A program made the translations under genes and the position numbers. Under the pieces are notes generated by a model that was not told where the DNA came from, did not search any database, and saw nothing but the letters and a program-made list of their open reading frames with translations. From Streptomyces rimosus subsp. rimosus (lineage in GTDB: Bacteria; Actinomycetota; Actinomycetes; Streptomycetales; Streptomycetaceae): a stretch of DNA of 64,000 nt. The stretch is from contig NZ_JOCQ01000015.1 in NCBI RefSeq assembly GCF_000720725.1, positions 1-64,000 of the forward strand, read 5' to 3'. Position 1 is the first letter of the stretch; each line of letters starts with the position of its first letter. Positions 9,025 through 16,547 of this stretch are shown in pieces.

Positions 9025-10340
9025 CCCCGGCCCAGGGCGAGGCGAGCGGCGCGGACGAGTCGGTTCGCGGGCCTGGCCGGTGGTTTCGGCCCGGAACGGT
9101 CCCGCCACCACTGCGTCAGCCGGCGGCGCGCGTCCGGATCGGCGGGCCGGTTCATGGCCAGCAGGTGGACGGCGAAGTCCATGGCGTCCTGGCGGTAGCC
9201 GCCCTTCATGGGCCGGTGCCGCGCGTAACCGAGGAAGCCGGGCCGGTAGTCGGCGCCGAGGATGGCCGGCAGTTCGGGCGCGACCCTGGCGACCACGGAG
9301 GCCCGCTTGTCGGCCAGCGCCCGGCTCTGCACCAGCAGCCGCCGCCGGTCGAAGCCCTCCGGCGCCGGAGTCCCGGCCACCAGCGCGGAGAGCAGCGCGG
9401 CCTGCGCGACGGCCAGGCGCTGACGGGCGGGGGCGGTGGAGGCGGCGATGGCCGGGCCGGTGTCGGCGCCGGTGTCGGGCGTGGCCGCCCGGGGCCCCCG
9501 GCGTACCGGCACCGCCGGAGCCTCCTTCGCCACTGTGCGGATCATGTCCAGTTCCGCGGCGAGTTCGCCGGTCGCGGGGAAGTTCTCGTCGCGTTCCAGG
9601 AGGACGCCGGGAGGGGTGGTGCGGGCGCAGAGTTCGGCCAGTACGTCCAGGACGGGGCGGGTCACCGGATGGGCGTGGGTGTCGTGCCAGACGCCGTCCC
9701 GTTCGATCCCGCCCGCCACATGCACATATGCGATGGCCTCGACCGGCAGCTCGTCCAGTGCCGTGGCCGGGTCCTCGTTCCGGTTCACATGATTGGTGTG
9801 GAGGTTGGCGACATCGATGAGCAGCCGTACGCCGGTGCGCTCGACCAGTTCGGCAAGGAACTGTCCCTCGGTCAGCTCCTCGCCGGGCCAGGCGACCAGC
9901 GCCGCGATGTTCTCCACGGCGAGCGGCACGGGCAGCGCGTCCTGCGCGATGCGGACGTTCTCGCAGAGCACGTCCAGCGCGTCCCGGGTGCGGGGCACGG
10001 GCAGCAGGTGCCCCGCCTCCATCGCGGGGGAGGCGGTCAGCGGGCCCCCGGCCCGTACGAACGCGATGTGCTCGGTGACCAGCGGCGCGCCCAGCGCCTC
10101 GGCGCGTTCCGCGAGGGCGGCCAGCCGGACCGGGTCCGGGCGTTCGGCGCCGCCGAGCCCGAGCGAGACGCCGTGCGGCACCACCGTCGTGCCCCGCTCG
10201 CGCAGCGCCTGCAAGGCGGGCGGGAGATGGCCGGGGCAGATGTTCTCGGCGACGACCTCCACCCAGTCCACACCGGGCAGCTCCGCCACCGCGTCGGCGA
10301 TCTCGGGCCGCCAGCCGATGCCCGTACCGAGATGTTCCAT
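9018..10340 (-). CDS. DUF692 (MNIO-type, multinuclear non-haem iron) enzyme with C-terminal extension
   Basis: 440 residues from ATG 10340, which has GGGAGGGGG 4 bases upstream; an ATG at 10385 would add 15 residues. Residues 1-275 are a TIM-barrel DUF692 domain. Probable metal ligands are H56, H91, E143, D176, N179, H181 or H184, H207, H219-D220, H222 or H224 and E249, in motifs TEHIAFVR, LAVENIA, LLIDVANLHTNH, YVHVAGG, WHDTHAHP and LLERDEN. Family members (MbnB, TglH, ChrH and others) oxidatively rearrange cysteines in ribosomal peptides. After a linker (280-305), residues 306-400 form a helical domain, and a basic tail ends the protein. The extra domain sits where other systems use a separate partner protein. 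The gene overlaps the TIGR04222 gene with the Cys-rich tail. Confidence 0.9.
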   Translation of the reverse strand: MEHLGTGIGWRPEIADAVAELPGVDWVEVVAENICPGHLPPALQALRERGTTVVPHGVSLGLGGAERPDPVRLAALAERAEALGAPLVTEHIAFVRAGGPLTASPAMEAGHLLPVPRTRDALDVLCENVRIAQDALPVPLAVENIAALVAWPGEELTEGQFLAELVERTGVRLLIDVANLHTNHVNRNEDPATALDELPVEAIAYVHVAGGIERDGVWHDTHAHPVTRPVLDVLAELCARTTPPGVLLERDENFPATGELAAELDMIRTVAKEAPAVPVRRGPRAATPDTGADTGPAIAASTAPARQRLAVAQAALLSALVAGTPAPEGFDRRRLLVQSRALADKRASVVARVAPELPAILGADYRPGFLGYARHRPMKGGYRQDAMDFAVHLLAMNRPADPDARRRLTQWWRDRSGPKPPARPANRLVRAARLALGRGW

Positions 10341-10714
10341 GGGTCCCCCTCCCACTCGCGCACCCCCGTGGTGCTGGGTAGTCATCGCCCCGCCGGCCGG
10401 GCACCAATCCCGGAGGGGGCGGGTTCAGAGGATGATTTGAGCTTGCGACGGCGCGTGACACCGGGTCGTCGGCCCGACGGCGATGGACACGCCGGGCGGG
10501 TGCGCGTCCTCCGCCCGGCCCGGTCGGCAGATGTGGGGACCGGCCGCGCCGATCGCCTTCCCCGCCGTGTCACCGAACTGGACGCGACCACGAACCGTCC
10601 TCTGACGCCGCGTGAGTGACAACGACACAGGGACGAAGTGCTGTCCTTCGGTCCGGGACGGAGCGAATCGGCCCGGGACGGAACGAGGACGCTCGGCCCC
10701 GTCTTCCGTATCGC
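10341..10714. other. Intergenic region between the DUF692 operon and the LysE gene
   Basis: 374 bp without a convincing gene in either direction. It should hold the promoter of the leftward DUF692-TIGR04222 pair and the end of the leftward LysE transcript. I found no clear -35/-10 pair. The stretch around 10430-10445 is the least GC-rich part and the likeliest promoter site. Confidence 0.5.
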
Positions 10715-11371
10715 TCAGCGGGCCGTCTCGACCCCGACCGCGGCCCCCAGCGCGAGCAGGACCCCGCCGGTGGCCTGGTCCAGGCGGCGGCGGACGCGGG
10801 GGCGCTGGAAGAGGGCGCGCGCCCGGTGCACCGCCAGGGCGATGCCGCCGAGCCAGAGAAAGCCCAGCGTGACGTGGACGGCGACCAGCAGCAGCGTCGT
10901 GGCCACGACCGGCGCGCCGTGCGGGATGAACTGCGGCAGCAGCGACATGTACACGACCCCGACCTTCGGGTTCAGGACATTCGTCAGCAGGCCGGTACGG
11001 AACGCCCGCAGCGGCGACTGCTGGTCGGCGTCGGCGAGGCCGGACTCCGGGGCGGCACCTTCCTGCCGGGCGGCTTCCGGCGAGCGGCGGCGCGCGCTGC
11101 GCAGCGCCTGGAAGCCCAGCCACATCAGGTACAGCGCCCCGGCGATGCGCAGCGCGTCGTACGCCGTCCGTGACGCGGACAGCATGGCGGTCAGCCCGAC
11201 CGCGCCGGCCAGCCCCCAGACGACACAGCCGGCGGCGATGCCCAGCGCGGAACACAGCGCCGCCCGCCGCCCCGAGCCGAGGGAGGTCCGCAGCACCACG
11301 GCGAAATCCGGGCCCGGCGAGATGGTCAGCAGGACGGCCACCGCGGTGAAGCCTATGAGAGAGGAGAGCAC
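10715..11371 (-). CDS. LysE/RhtB-family amino-acid exporter
   Basis: 218 residues from GTG 11371; a TTG at 11380 would add three residues, and neither has a strong ribosome site. The N-terminal helix carries the family signature LLTISPGPDFAVVLRTSLG, with GIAAGCVVWGLAG in the second helix and LRIAGALYLMWLGFQALR in the third. Six hydrophobic segments in all, with a charged central loop of about 25 residues (RSARRRSPEAARQEG). LysE/RhtB proteins export basic or neutral amino acids, usually by proton antiport. The substrate cannot be told here. It stands alone, facing away from the NERD-like gene. Confidence 0.88.
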   Translation of the reverse strand: MLSSLIGFTAVAVLLTISPGPDFAVVLRTSLGSGRRAALCSALGIAAGCVVWGLAGAVGLTAMLSASRTAYDALRIAGALYLMWLGFQALRSARRRSPEAARQEGAAPESGLADADQQSPLRAFRTGLLTNVLNPKVGVVYMSLLPQFIPHGAPVVATTLLLVAVHVTLGFLWLGGIALAVHRARALFQRPRVRRRLDQATGGVLLALGAAVGVETAR

Positions 11372-11483
11372 GGGACGCAACCGTACGTTGTCCGCTGACC
11401 TCGGCTTTCCCGGGGCCCGTCGGTCCTACCCCTTGCCCGGGAGCCGGGCGCCTGCTCCCATGGCCATCGGGGGGTGAGGGGAC

Positions 11484-12395
11484 ATGAGCGACATCCGTCA
11501 TCAGCCCGGCGCGGAGGATGGATCCGGAGACCAGGACCGCCCGCCCGCCGACGCCTTCCCGGGGCCGGGCAGTGACCCGGTGCTCGGCAGTGACCCGGGC
11601 CTCGGCATCGAGCCGTGGCCGACCGCCGCAGAGGGCGCGTACAAGGCCGAGAGCGCGTACGAAGCCGAGCGCGCGTACGAGGCCGAGGGCGCGTACGAGG
11701 GAGCGGTCGGCGGGGACGGGGAGGGGAAGCGGGAGGCGCGGTACGCGAGCGACCCGGACCGGCTGTTCCTGCCGCCGGACGACGACCTCGCCCCGAACCG
11801 CCCGGGAGAGGCCCTGCGGGTCCGCCTCGCCGAGGAGCCGCGCGCGAGGGCCGCGCTGTGGTGGGCCCGCCTGCTCGGCCGGCGCCCGCCCCAGGACGAC
11901 TGGCACCGGCAGCTGCTGGGCGAGCAGGCCGTCGGCACGGCCCTCGACGGGCTGACGGCGGGCGGCTGGTACGTGATCCACTCCGTGCCGATGCCGCCCG
12001 CCGCGGTCATCGGCCATCTGCTCATCGGCCCTGGCGGCGTGCTGTGCGTCGGCACCCGCTACGTACGCGGGGCCCGGGCGCGGGTCACCGAGGACGCCGT
12101 ACGCGTCAGCCGCGGCCACCAGACGCTCCCGTACGTCCGTGAGGTCCGGCAGGAGGCCCGGCGCGCGTCCTACGTGCTGACCCGGAGCTGCCGCTTCCGC
12201 GTCGAGGCCCGGCCGGTGCTGGCGTTCGTCGGCGCGGCGGACGTGACCCTGGACCCGGCCCTGCGGGACGTACGGGTCCTGCGGGACGAACGCGAGGTGC
12301 TTTCGCTCGGGCAGCTCGGCGGAGTCCTGGCCCCCGGCCGCGTGGAGCGCATCTACACGGTCGCCAGAAACCGCCGTACATGGCTGGCGGCCTGA
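11484..12395 (+). CDS. NERD-like (nuclease-related) domain protein
   Basis: 303 residues; GAGGGGAC precedes ATG 11484. Residues 1-85 are an acidic disordered tail containing four tandem six-residue repeats (AYEAE type). From about residue 140 the sequence (LLGEQAVGTALDGL, GGWYVIHSVPMP, IGHLLIGPGGVLCV) has the shape of a NERD domain: helix, strand, then a conserved IDHLVIGP-like strand. The lysine and aspartate expected in active nucleases of this fold are not obvious: the usual D in this strand is replaced (AVIGHLLIGP), so catalytic activity is doubtful. Function unknown; the domain assignment is by pattern only. Confidence 0.75.
   Translation: MSDIRHQPGAEDGSGDQDRPPADAFPGPGSDPVLGSDPGLGIEPWPTAAEGAYKAESAYEAERAYEAEGAYEGAVGGDGEGKREARYASDPDRLFLPPDDDLAPNRPGEALRVRLAEEPRARAALWWARLLGRRPPQDDWHRQLLGEQAVGTALDGLTAGGWYVIHSVPMPPAAVIGHLLIGPGGVLCVGTRYVRGARARVTEDAVRVSRGHQTLPYVREVRQEARRASYVLTRSCRFRVEARPVLAFVGAADVTLDPALRDVRVLRDEREVLSLGQLGGVLAPGRVERIYTVARNRRTWLAA
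11634..11705 (+). repeat. Four tandem 18-bp coding repeats
   Basis: Each unit encodes (G/S/R)-A-Y-(K/E)-A-E, with the last copy diverging to G-A-Y-E-G-A. The repeats lie in the disordered N-terminal tail of the NERD-like protein, where copy number could vary between strains. A shorter repeat (GSDP/LG units) lies just upstream at about 11570-11607. Confidence 0.85.
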
Positions 12396-12436
12396 GCGGG
12401 TCCCGGCTGCCGACCGCAGCCGGCCCCGTCACGCCC

Positions 12437-13444
12437 TCAAGCCTCCGCATTCCCCAGCGTCCGGCGCACCGCGCCGCGCAGCCAGTGATGCGCCCCGTCG
12501 GCCGCGTGGCGGGGGTGCCAGGCCATGCCGATCGTCACGGGCGGCAGCGGCAGAGGGACGTCGAGGAGACGAAGGCCTAGGGCGGTGGCGGCGTCGGTGA
12601 ACGGTGAGGGCGCGGCGTCCGGGAGGGCGACGGGGATCAGGCAGACGACATCGCTGCGGGCGGCGAGGGCTGTCGCGGCCAGGTGACTGGGGAGTACGGC
12701 GGTGACCCGCCGCCGGAGGCCGTGCTCGGCCAGGGCGGTGTCCAGCGGGCCGGTGAACCGGCCGCGGCGGCTGACCGCGACGTGTTCGGCTGCGGCGAGC
12801 CGTTCCGGGGTCAGGGGTTCTCCGGTGAGGGGGTGGCCGGGCCGGACGGCCGCCACCATGCGCAGGGTGACCAGTTCCTCGACCCGGGTCTCGGGGTCGA
12901 CGTGGTCGATGGCGCCGATCTCCAGGTCGATCCGGCCGTCGCGCAGGGCGGGCTGGGCCTCCAGTTCCTCGGCCCGGAACCGCAGCGACACCCCTGGCGC
13001 CTCCTGCCGGGCCAGTTCCAGCAGCCCGGGGACCAGCGCCGCCCCGACGATGTCGGCGGCCTGGATCGTGAAGGTGCTGCGCAGCGCGGCCGGGTCGACG
13101 CCGGTGCCGGGGGAGAGCAGTTCTCCCAGGCGGCGCACCACTGTGGCGGCTTCGTCGCGCAGGGCCTGGGCGCGCGGCGTGGGGACCATGGTCTGTCCGG
13201 CCCGGACCAGGAGGGGGTCCTGGAGGATCCGCCGCAGCCGGGCGAGCGTGCGGCTCATGGCCGCGGGGGAGGTGTGCAGGCGCGCGGCGGCGCGGGTGAC
13301 GCTCTGCTCGGCCAGCAGCGCGTCCAGCGCCACGGCGAGGCCGGCATCGACGACCGGCTCGGGCCGGTCCGGATCGTTCCCATGGCCGGGACTGCTCACA
13401 CCGTTCGGACTGCTCACGCGGTTCGCCCTGTTCACCAGCGTCAT
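12437..13444 (-). CDS. LysR-family transcriptional regulator
   Basis: 335 residues from ATG 13444. The winged helix-turn-helix lies at about residues 33-95 (ALDALLAEQSVTRAAARLHTS followed by MSRTLARLRRILQDPLLVR), and the effector-binding domain at about 120-330. The N-terminal 30 residues are a non-conserved extension; a start within it is possible because no good ribosome site precedes ATG 13444. The gene is divergent from the darcynin gene, with 139 bp between starts containing GCAA/TTGC half-sites. The usual LysR arrangement suggests it controls its neighbour and itself. The inducer is unknown. Confidence 0.92.
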   Translation of the reverse strand: MTLVNRANRVSSPNGVSSPGHGNDPDRPEPVVDAGLAVALDALLAEQSVTRAAARLHTSPAAMSRTLARLRRILQDPLLVRAGQTMVPTPRAQALRDEAATVVRRLGELLSPGTGVDPAALRSTFTIQAADIVGAALVPGLLELARQEAPGVSLRFRAEELEAQPALRDGRIDLEIGAIDHVDPETRVEELVTLRMVAAVRPGHPLTGEPLTPERLAAAEHVAVSRRGRFTGPLDTALAEHGLRRRVTAVLPSHLAATALAARSDVVCLIPVALPDAAPSPFTDAATALGLRLLDVPLPLPPVTIGMAWHPRHAADGAHHWLRGAVRRTLGNAEA

Positions 13445-13454
13445 TCCATTTCAG

Positions 13455-13489
13455 GCAATGATCCCTTGCTTAAGTTCCCATTGTGGCAA
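13455..13489. promoter_or_regulatory. Candidate LysR operator
   Basis: GCAA-N7-TTGC (13455-13469) is an interrupted dyad, and a further GCAA follows at 13486-13489, so TTGC 13466-13469 can also pair over 16 bases. It lies 11 bp before the LysR start and about 95 bp before the darcynin start, a typical place for an autoregulated LysR site. Seen by eye only. Confidence 0.45.
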
Positions 13490-13583
13490 CACCTGGCCGT
13501 CCGCAGGATGAAGACGTACCGCTCCGGTACGTCCCACGCGGTCTTCGGGACCGCTCCCACCTGCCCTTTCGGAGGCATCCACC

Positions 13584-13979
13584 ATGGCATCCGCTACGTC
13601 GTCCACCCCGTCCGCACCCGCAGCCGAAGCCGCCCCGCCGGTCACCGCCTTCATGCTCATCAAGACCATGCCCGAGTGGCTCGCCATGACCCCCGAGGAG
13701 CGCGTGCACGCCCTCGACACCGAGGTCATGTCCGTGGTCAAGGCCAAGACGACCGGCGTACGGTCCCGCTTCTACGACACGGAGTTCTACTCCACCCGCG
13801 TCACCGACGTCTGGGTGTGGGAGGCCGAGGACCACGAGGCCTACCAGCTCCTCATCGACGCGCTGCGCGAGACCCCCTTCTGGGACCGCTACTTCGAGAT
13901 CGTCGATCTCCTCGTCGGCACCGAGAACGGCTACGCCCGCACCTACAACGTCGCCCCCGTAGCCACCATCAGCACCTGA
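13584..13979 (+). CDS. Darcynin-family protein
   Basis: 131 residues; TCGGAGGC lies 11 bases before ATG 13584. After an Ala/Pro-rich start the protein reads TAFMLIKTMPEWLAM, RVRSRFYDTEFYS-like and VWVWEAEDHEAYQLL, matching the small darcynin family (ferredoxin-like alpha/beta fold, described only as a domain of unknown function). The layout resembles antibiotic-biosynthesis monooxygenase-like dimers, but no catalytic residues can be named. Divergent LysR regulator upstream; a strong terminator follows. The family name is from memory of the conserved pattern. Confidence 0.8.
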   Translation: MASATSSTPSAPAAEAAPPVTAFMLIKTMPEWLAMTPEERVHALDTEVMSVVKAKTTGVRSRFYDTEFYSTRVTDVWVWEAEDHEAYQLLIDALRETPFWDRYFEIVDLLVGTENGYARTYNVAPVATIST

Positions 13980-14026
13980 CGCACCACCCGGACCGGGTGA
14001 ACCGAGCGAACCACCCGAACCGTTCG

Positions 14027-14072
14027 ACGGCCGATGCCCTCCCGCCCCACACGGCCGGAGGGCATCGGCCGT
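14027..14072. terminator. Bidirectional terminator, 16-bp perfect stem
   Basis: ACGGCCGATGCCCTCC (14027-14042) pairs perfectly with GGAGGGCATCGGCCGT (14057-14072) over a 14-base loop. It separates the converging darcynin gene and PTH2-like gene, ending two bases from the stop of the latter. Confidence 0.88.
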
Positions 14073-14073
14073 G

Positions 14074-14841
14074 TCAGCAACCGCCGGCGGCCGGTGCGAG
14101 CCGCGCCCGCAGGGCCGGATGGTCGGCGACGACCGTGCACGAACCGGGAGCAATCTCAGTGAACCCGGCATCCCGGACCACCGGCAGATCGCTGCGGGTC
14201 AGCCCCTCCCACCGGTGCGGTGCGGCGGACCGTACGGACAACGGGAAACCGGCCTCCCGCCAGGCCGCCCGTTCCGCCGGTGTCAGCTCCCACCACGCGA
14301 GCTGCGCGCCGTGGCCCGCCTGGGCCATCGCCTTGCCCGCCGACATGTCCAGCTCGGGGTTGAGCCACAGCACCACGCCGTCCGGATCGGGCGCTTCGGG
14401 CGCCCGCGGGTCGTCCAGGTGCGTTCCGGAGACCTGGAGCCGGGCCAGGTCCTTGGGCCAGCCGTCCAGCGGGACCGGCGGGAAGACCCGTACCTCCGCG
14501 TGCGCGCCGTGCACCGTGATCCCCGGGAGCGCCTCGGCGCGGCGCCACTCCGCCCCGCGCGCCCGGCGTACGACCTTGCGGATGCGGGCGTCCTGCCAGT
14601 CGCGTACGGCTGCCGCCCACTCGCCGTCGCCGGTCGCGCGCTCGTCCGCGAGCAGCACCAGGACGGCCCGCGCCGCGGTCTCCAGGGCGTCCGTGAGGGC
14701 GGGGGGCCCGTCACGCTCGATCCGTACGACGAGGGGGAGGACGTACTGCGGGGCGGCGTCCCGGTCGGTTTCCGCGGGGCGGGGCCTATCGGCCGGGGAG
14801 CCGGTCGGATCGCCGGTGCCGTCGAGGTCGGTGCTGGTCAC
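14074..14841 (-). CDS. Peptidyl-tRNA hydrolase 2 (PTH2)-domain protein
   Basis: About 255 residues from GTG 14841; an in-frame GTG at 14874 would add 11 residues and neither has a clear ribosome site. The C-terminal 130 residues carry the PTH2 pattern: LWLNPELDMSAGKAMAQAGHGAQLAWW, with the lysine (K of AGKAMAQ) and the histidine/glutamine turn used by archaeal-type peptidyl-tRNA hydrolases, ending in a Ser/Cys-Thr-Val-Val strand. The N-terminal half (PQYVLPLVVRIERDGPP, then a helical region) is specific to actinobacterial versions. Bacteria normally use the unrelated Pth1, so the role of this extra protein is unclear. It may act on another nucleotidyl or aminoacyl ester. Confidence 0.8.
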   Translation of the reverse strand: MTSTDLDGTGDPTGSPADRPRPAETDRDAAPQYVLPLVVRIERDGPPALTDALETAARAVLVLLADERATGDGEWAAAVRDWQDARIRKVVRRARGAEWRRAEALPGITVHGAHAEVRVFPPVPLDGWPKDLARLQVSGTHLDDPRAPEAPDPDGVVLWLNPELDMSAGKAMAQAGHGAQLAWWELTPAERAAWREAGFPLSVRSAAPHRWEGLTRSDLPVVRDAGFTEIAPGSCTVVADHPALRARLAPAAGGC

Positions 14842-14890
14842 ACGGGCCAGTGTGCCAGCAGCCCGGACGGGCACACGGCGGGCCGTCGCC

Positions 14891-14920
14891 TTGGCGGATC
14901 GGATCGTTCCGGGTGATTAT
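14891..14920 (+). promoter_or_regulatory. Candidate promoter of the AIM24 gene, giving a leaderless mRNA
   Basis: TTGGCG (14891-14896), an 18-bp spacer, then GATTAT (14915-14920). The AIM24 ATG starts at 14928, 7 bases after the -10 box and with no Shine-Dalgarno sequence in between, so transcription would begin at or next to the start codon. Confidence 0.5.
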
Positions 14921-14927
14921 CCTCCCT

Positions 14928-15605
14928 ATGCACAGCGACCTCTTCGCCTCCGAAAATGTGGTCACGCAGGCCTCCGCGCCCGGCATGACCCTGCAGAACG
15001 CCAAGTCGATCAAGTACGCCGTGGACGGTGAGTGCTTCGCCCGCCAGGGCTCGATGGTCGCCTACCGCGGTGACCTGCAGTTCGAGAAGAAGGGGCAGGG
15101 CGTCGGCAAGTTCATCAAGCGCGCCGTGACCGGCGAGGGCCTGGCCCTGATGGCGGTGCGCGGCCGGGGCGAGGTCTGGTTCGCCCACGAGGCCGCCAAC
15201 TGCTTCATCGTCGAACTCGCCCCCGGCGACGGCATCACGATCAACGGCCGCAACGTGCTGTGCTTCGACCCGTCCCTGTCGTACGAGATCTCCACGGTCA
15301 AGGGCGCGGGGATGACCGGCGGCGGCCTGTTCAACTCCGTCTTCACCGGCCAGGGCAAACTCGGCGTGGTGTGCGAGGGCAACCCCATCGTCATCCCCGT
15401 CTCGCCGCAGGCGCCGGTGTTCGTCGACACGGACGCGGTGGTCGGGTGGAGCGCGTCGCTGAAGACCTCGCTGCACCGCTCGCAGAGCCTCGGCTCGATG
15501 CTGCGCGGCGGCTCCGGCGAGGCCGTCCAACTGCGGCTGGACGGCGAGGGCTTCGTGATCGTACGGCCCAGCGAGCTGCGTCCCGAGCGGGCGAGCGGGA
15601 ACTGA
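14928..15605 (+). CDS. AIM24-family protein
   Basis: 225 residues from ATG 14928. The sequence has the double-layer beta fold signature of AIM24/TerD-like proteins: YAVDGECFARQGSMVAYRGDLQF, then GEGLALMAVRGRGEVWFAHEAANC, IVELAPGDGITINGRNVLCFDPSL and GNPIVIPVSPQAPVFVDTDAVVGW. In yeast AIM24 affects mitochondrial inner-membrane organisation. In Streptomyces such proteins often occur in small paralogue sets with no proven role. A longer upstream reading frame (from 14850) is not supported. The gene seems to have its own promoter and precedes an ABC pair by 40 bp. Confidence 0.88.
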   Translation: MHSDLFASENVVTQASAPGMTLQNAKSIKYAVDGECFARQGSMVAYRGDLQFEKKGQGVGKFIKRAVTGEGLALMAVRGRGEVWFAHEAANCFIVELAPGDGITINGRNVLCFDPSLSYEISTVKGAGMTGGGLFNSVFTGQGKLGVVCEGNPIVIPVSPQAPVFVDTDAVVGWSASLKTSLHRSQSLGSMLRGGSGEAVQLRLDGEGFVIVRPSELRPERASGN

Positions 15606-15645
15606 CGGTGACGGCCGGGGGCGGGGAGGACCAGGGGGCGGTGGG

Positions 15646-16545
15646 GTGCCGATGAGGCTGGACGGGGTCGGGCGGCGCTACGGAGTGCGCGGCCCGTGGG
15701 TGCTGCGGGACATCGATCTCGACCTGCCGCGGCGATCCCTGGTGCGCGTGGAGGGGCACAACGGCAGCGGCAAGTCGACGCTGCTGCGGGTGCTGGCCGG
15801 TATCGACGCGCCCAGTACGGGCCGGATCACCGGCCGCCCGCGTACCGCGTACGTACCCGAACGCTTCCCGGCCGCCCTGCCGTTCACCGCCGTCGGCTAC
15901 CTCACCCACCTCGGCCGGGTGCACGGCCTGCGCGGCCGTACGGCGGCCCGCCGTGCCACGGACTGGCTCGACCGCTTCGGCGCCGGCGGCCACGCCCGTA
16001 CGCCGCTCGCCGAGCTGTCCAAGGGCACCAGCCAGAAGGTCGCGGTGACGCAGGCCCTGCTCGCCGAGCCGGAGCTGCTCGTCCTGGACGAGGCGTGGAC
16101 AGGCCTGGACCCGGCGGCGCGCGAGACCCTCGACCGCGCCGTGGCGGAGCGCGTCGCGGCGGGCGGCACGGTCGTCTTCGTCGACCACGACCCGCGCCGC
16201 CTGGAGGGCGCGGCCGACGCGCGGTACCGCGTCACGGGCAACCGGCTGGCACGGCTGCCGGACGGGGCGGAACCGGACTCGGCGGAAAGGGCCGGCCCGC
16301 CCGGCCCCCGGGTGACCGTCGAGGCGGCGGCCCCCGCGGGCACCGACGCTCTCGCGGACATCACCGCAGGCCACGGCGCCGCCGGCCTCCCGGGCCGGCC
16401 CTCCGTTGCGCCCGGCCCGGACGGTACGACGGTCCGGCTGACCGTCGCCGCCGCCCACTCCGACGCGCTGCTGCGTGCCCTGCTCGCGGCCCGTCCACCC
16501 TGGCACATCCGCACCGTCACCCCGGCCCCCGACGAAAACCGGTAA
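15646..16545 (+). CDS. ABC transporter ATP-binding protein
   Basis: 299 residues. Walker A GHNGSGKST (37-45), ABC signature LSKGTSQK (124-131), Walker B LLVLDEA (144-150), and the switch histidine H181 in VDHDPRR. After about residue 200 there is a 95-residue C-terminal extension rich in Ala/Pro with a final ACT-like strand-helix (VRLTVAAAHSDALLRALL), seen in exporters whose ATPase has a regulatory tail. GTG 15646 and ATG 15652 are both usable starts. The next gene starts 2 bp after the stop and encodes a hydrophobic partner, so the two probably form a CcmA/NatA-like transporter of unknown substrate. Confidence 0.9.
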   Translation: MPMRLDGVGRRYGVRGPWVLRDIDLDLPRRSLVRVEGHNGSGKSTLLRVLAGIDAPSTGRITGRPRTAYVPERFPAALPFTAVGYLTHLGRVHGLRGRTAARRATDWLDRFGAGGHARTPLAELSKGTSQKVAVTQALLAEPELLVLDEAWTGLDPAARETLDRAVAERVAAGGTVVFVDHDPRRLEGAADARYRVTGNRLARLPDGAEPDSAERAGPPGPRVTVEAAAPAGTDALADITAGHGAAGLPGRPSVAPGPDGTTVRLTVAAAHSDALLRALLAARPPWHIRTVTPAPDENR

Positions 16546-16547
16546 CC

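Noticed and set aside
6791..9820. 1009-codon rightward frame
   Set aside because: Spans the opposite strand of four recognisable leftward genes. The Pro/Asp/Gln-rich segment is the antisense of the Ser/Gly/Cys tail. No motif.
9021..10461. Upstream extension of the TIGR04222 frame to 831 codons
   Set aside because: The added 479 residues are Arg/Pro-rich shadow of the DUF692 gene; the real start overlaps the DUF692 stop.
11501..12055. Leftward 184-codon frame with SYAPSASYARSASYALSA repeats
   Set aside because: The repeat is the reverse complement of the AYEAE coding repeat in the NERD-like gene; the NERD-like frame has a ribosome site and domain.
12683..15031. 782-codon rightward frame
   Set aside because: Crosses LysR, darcynin and PTH2-like genes in the wrong frame, with shadow composition.
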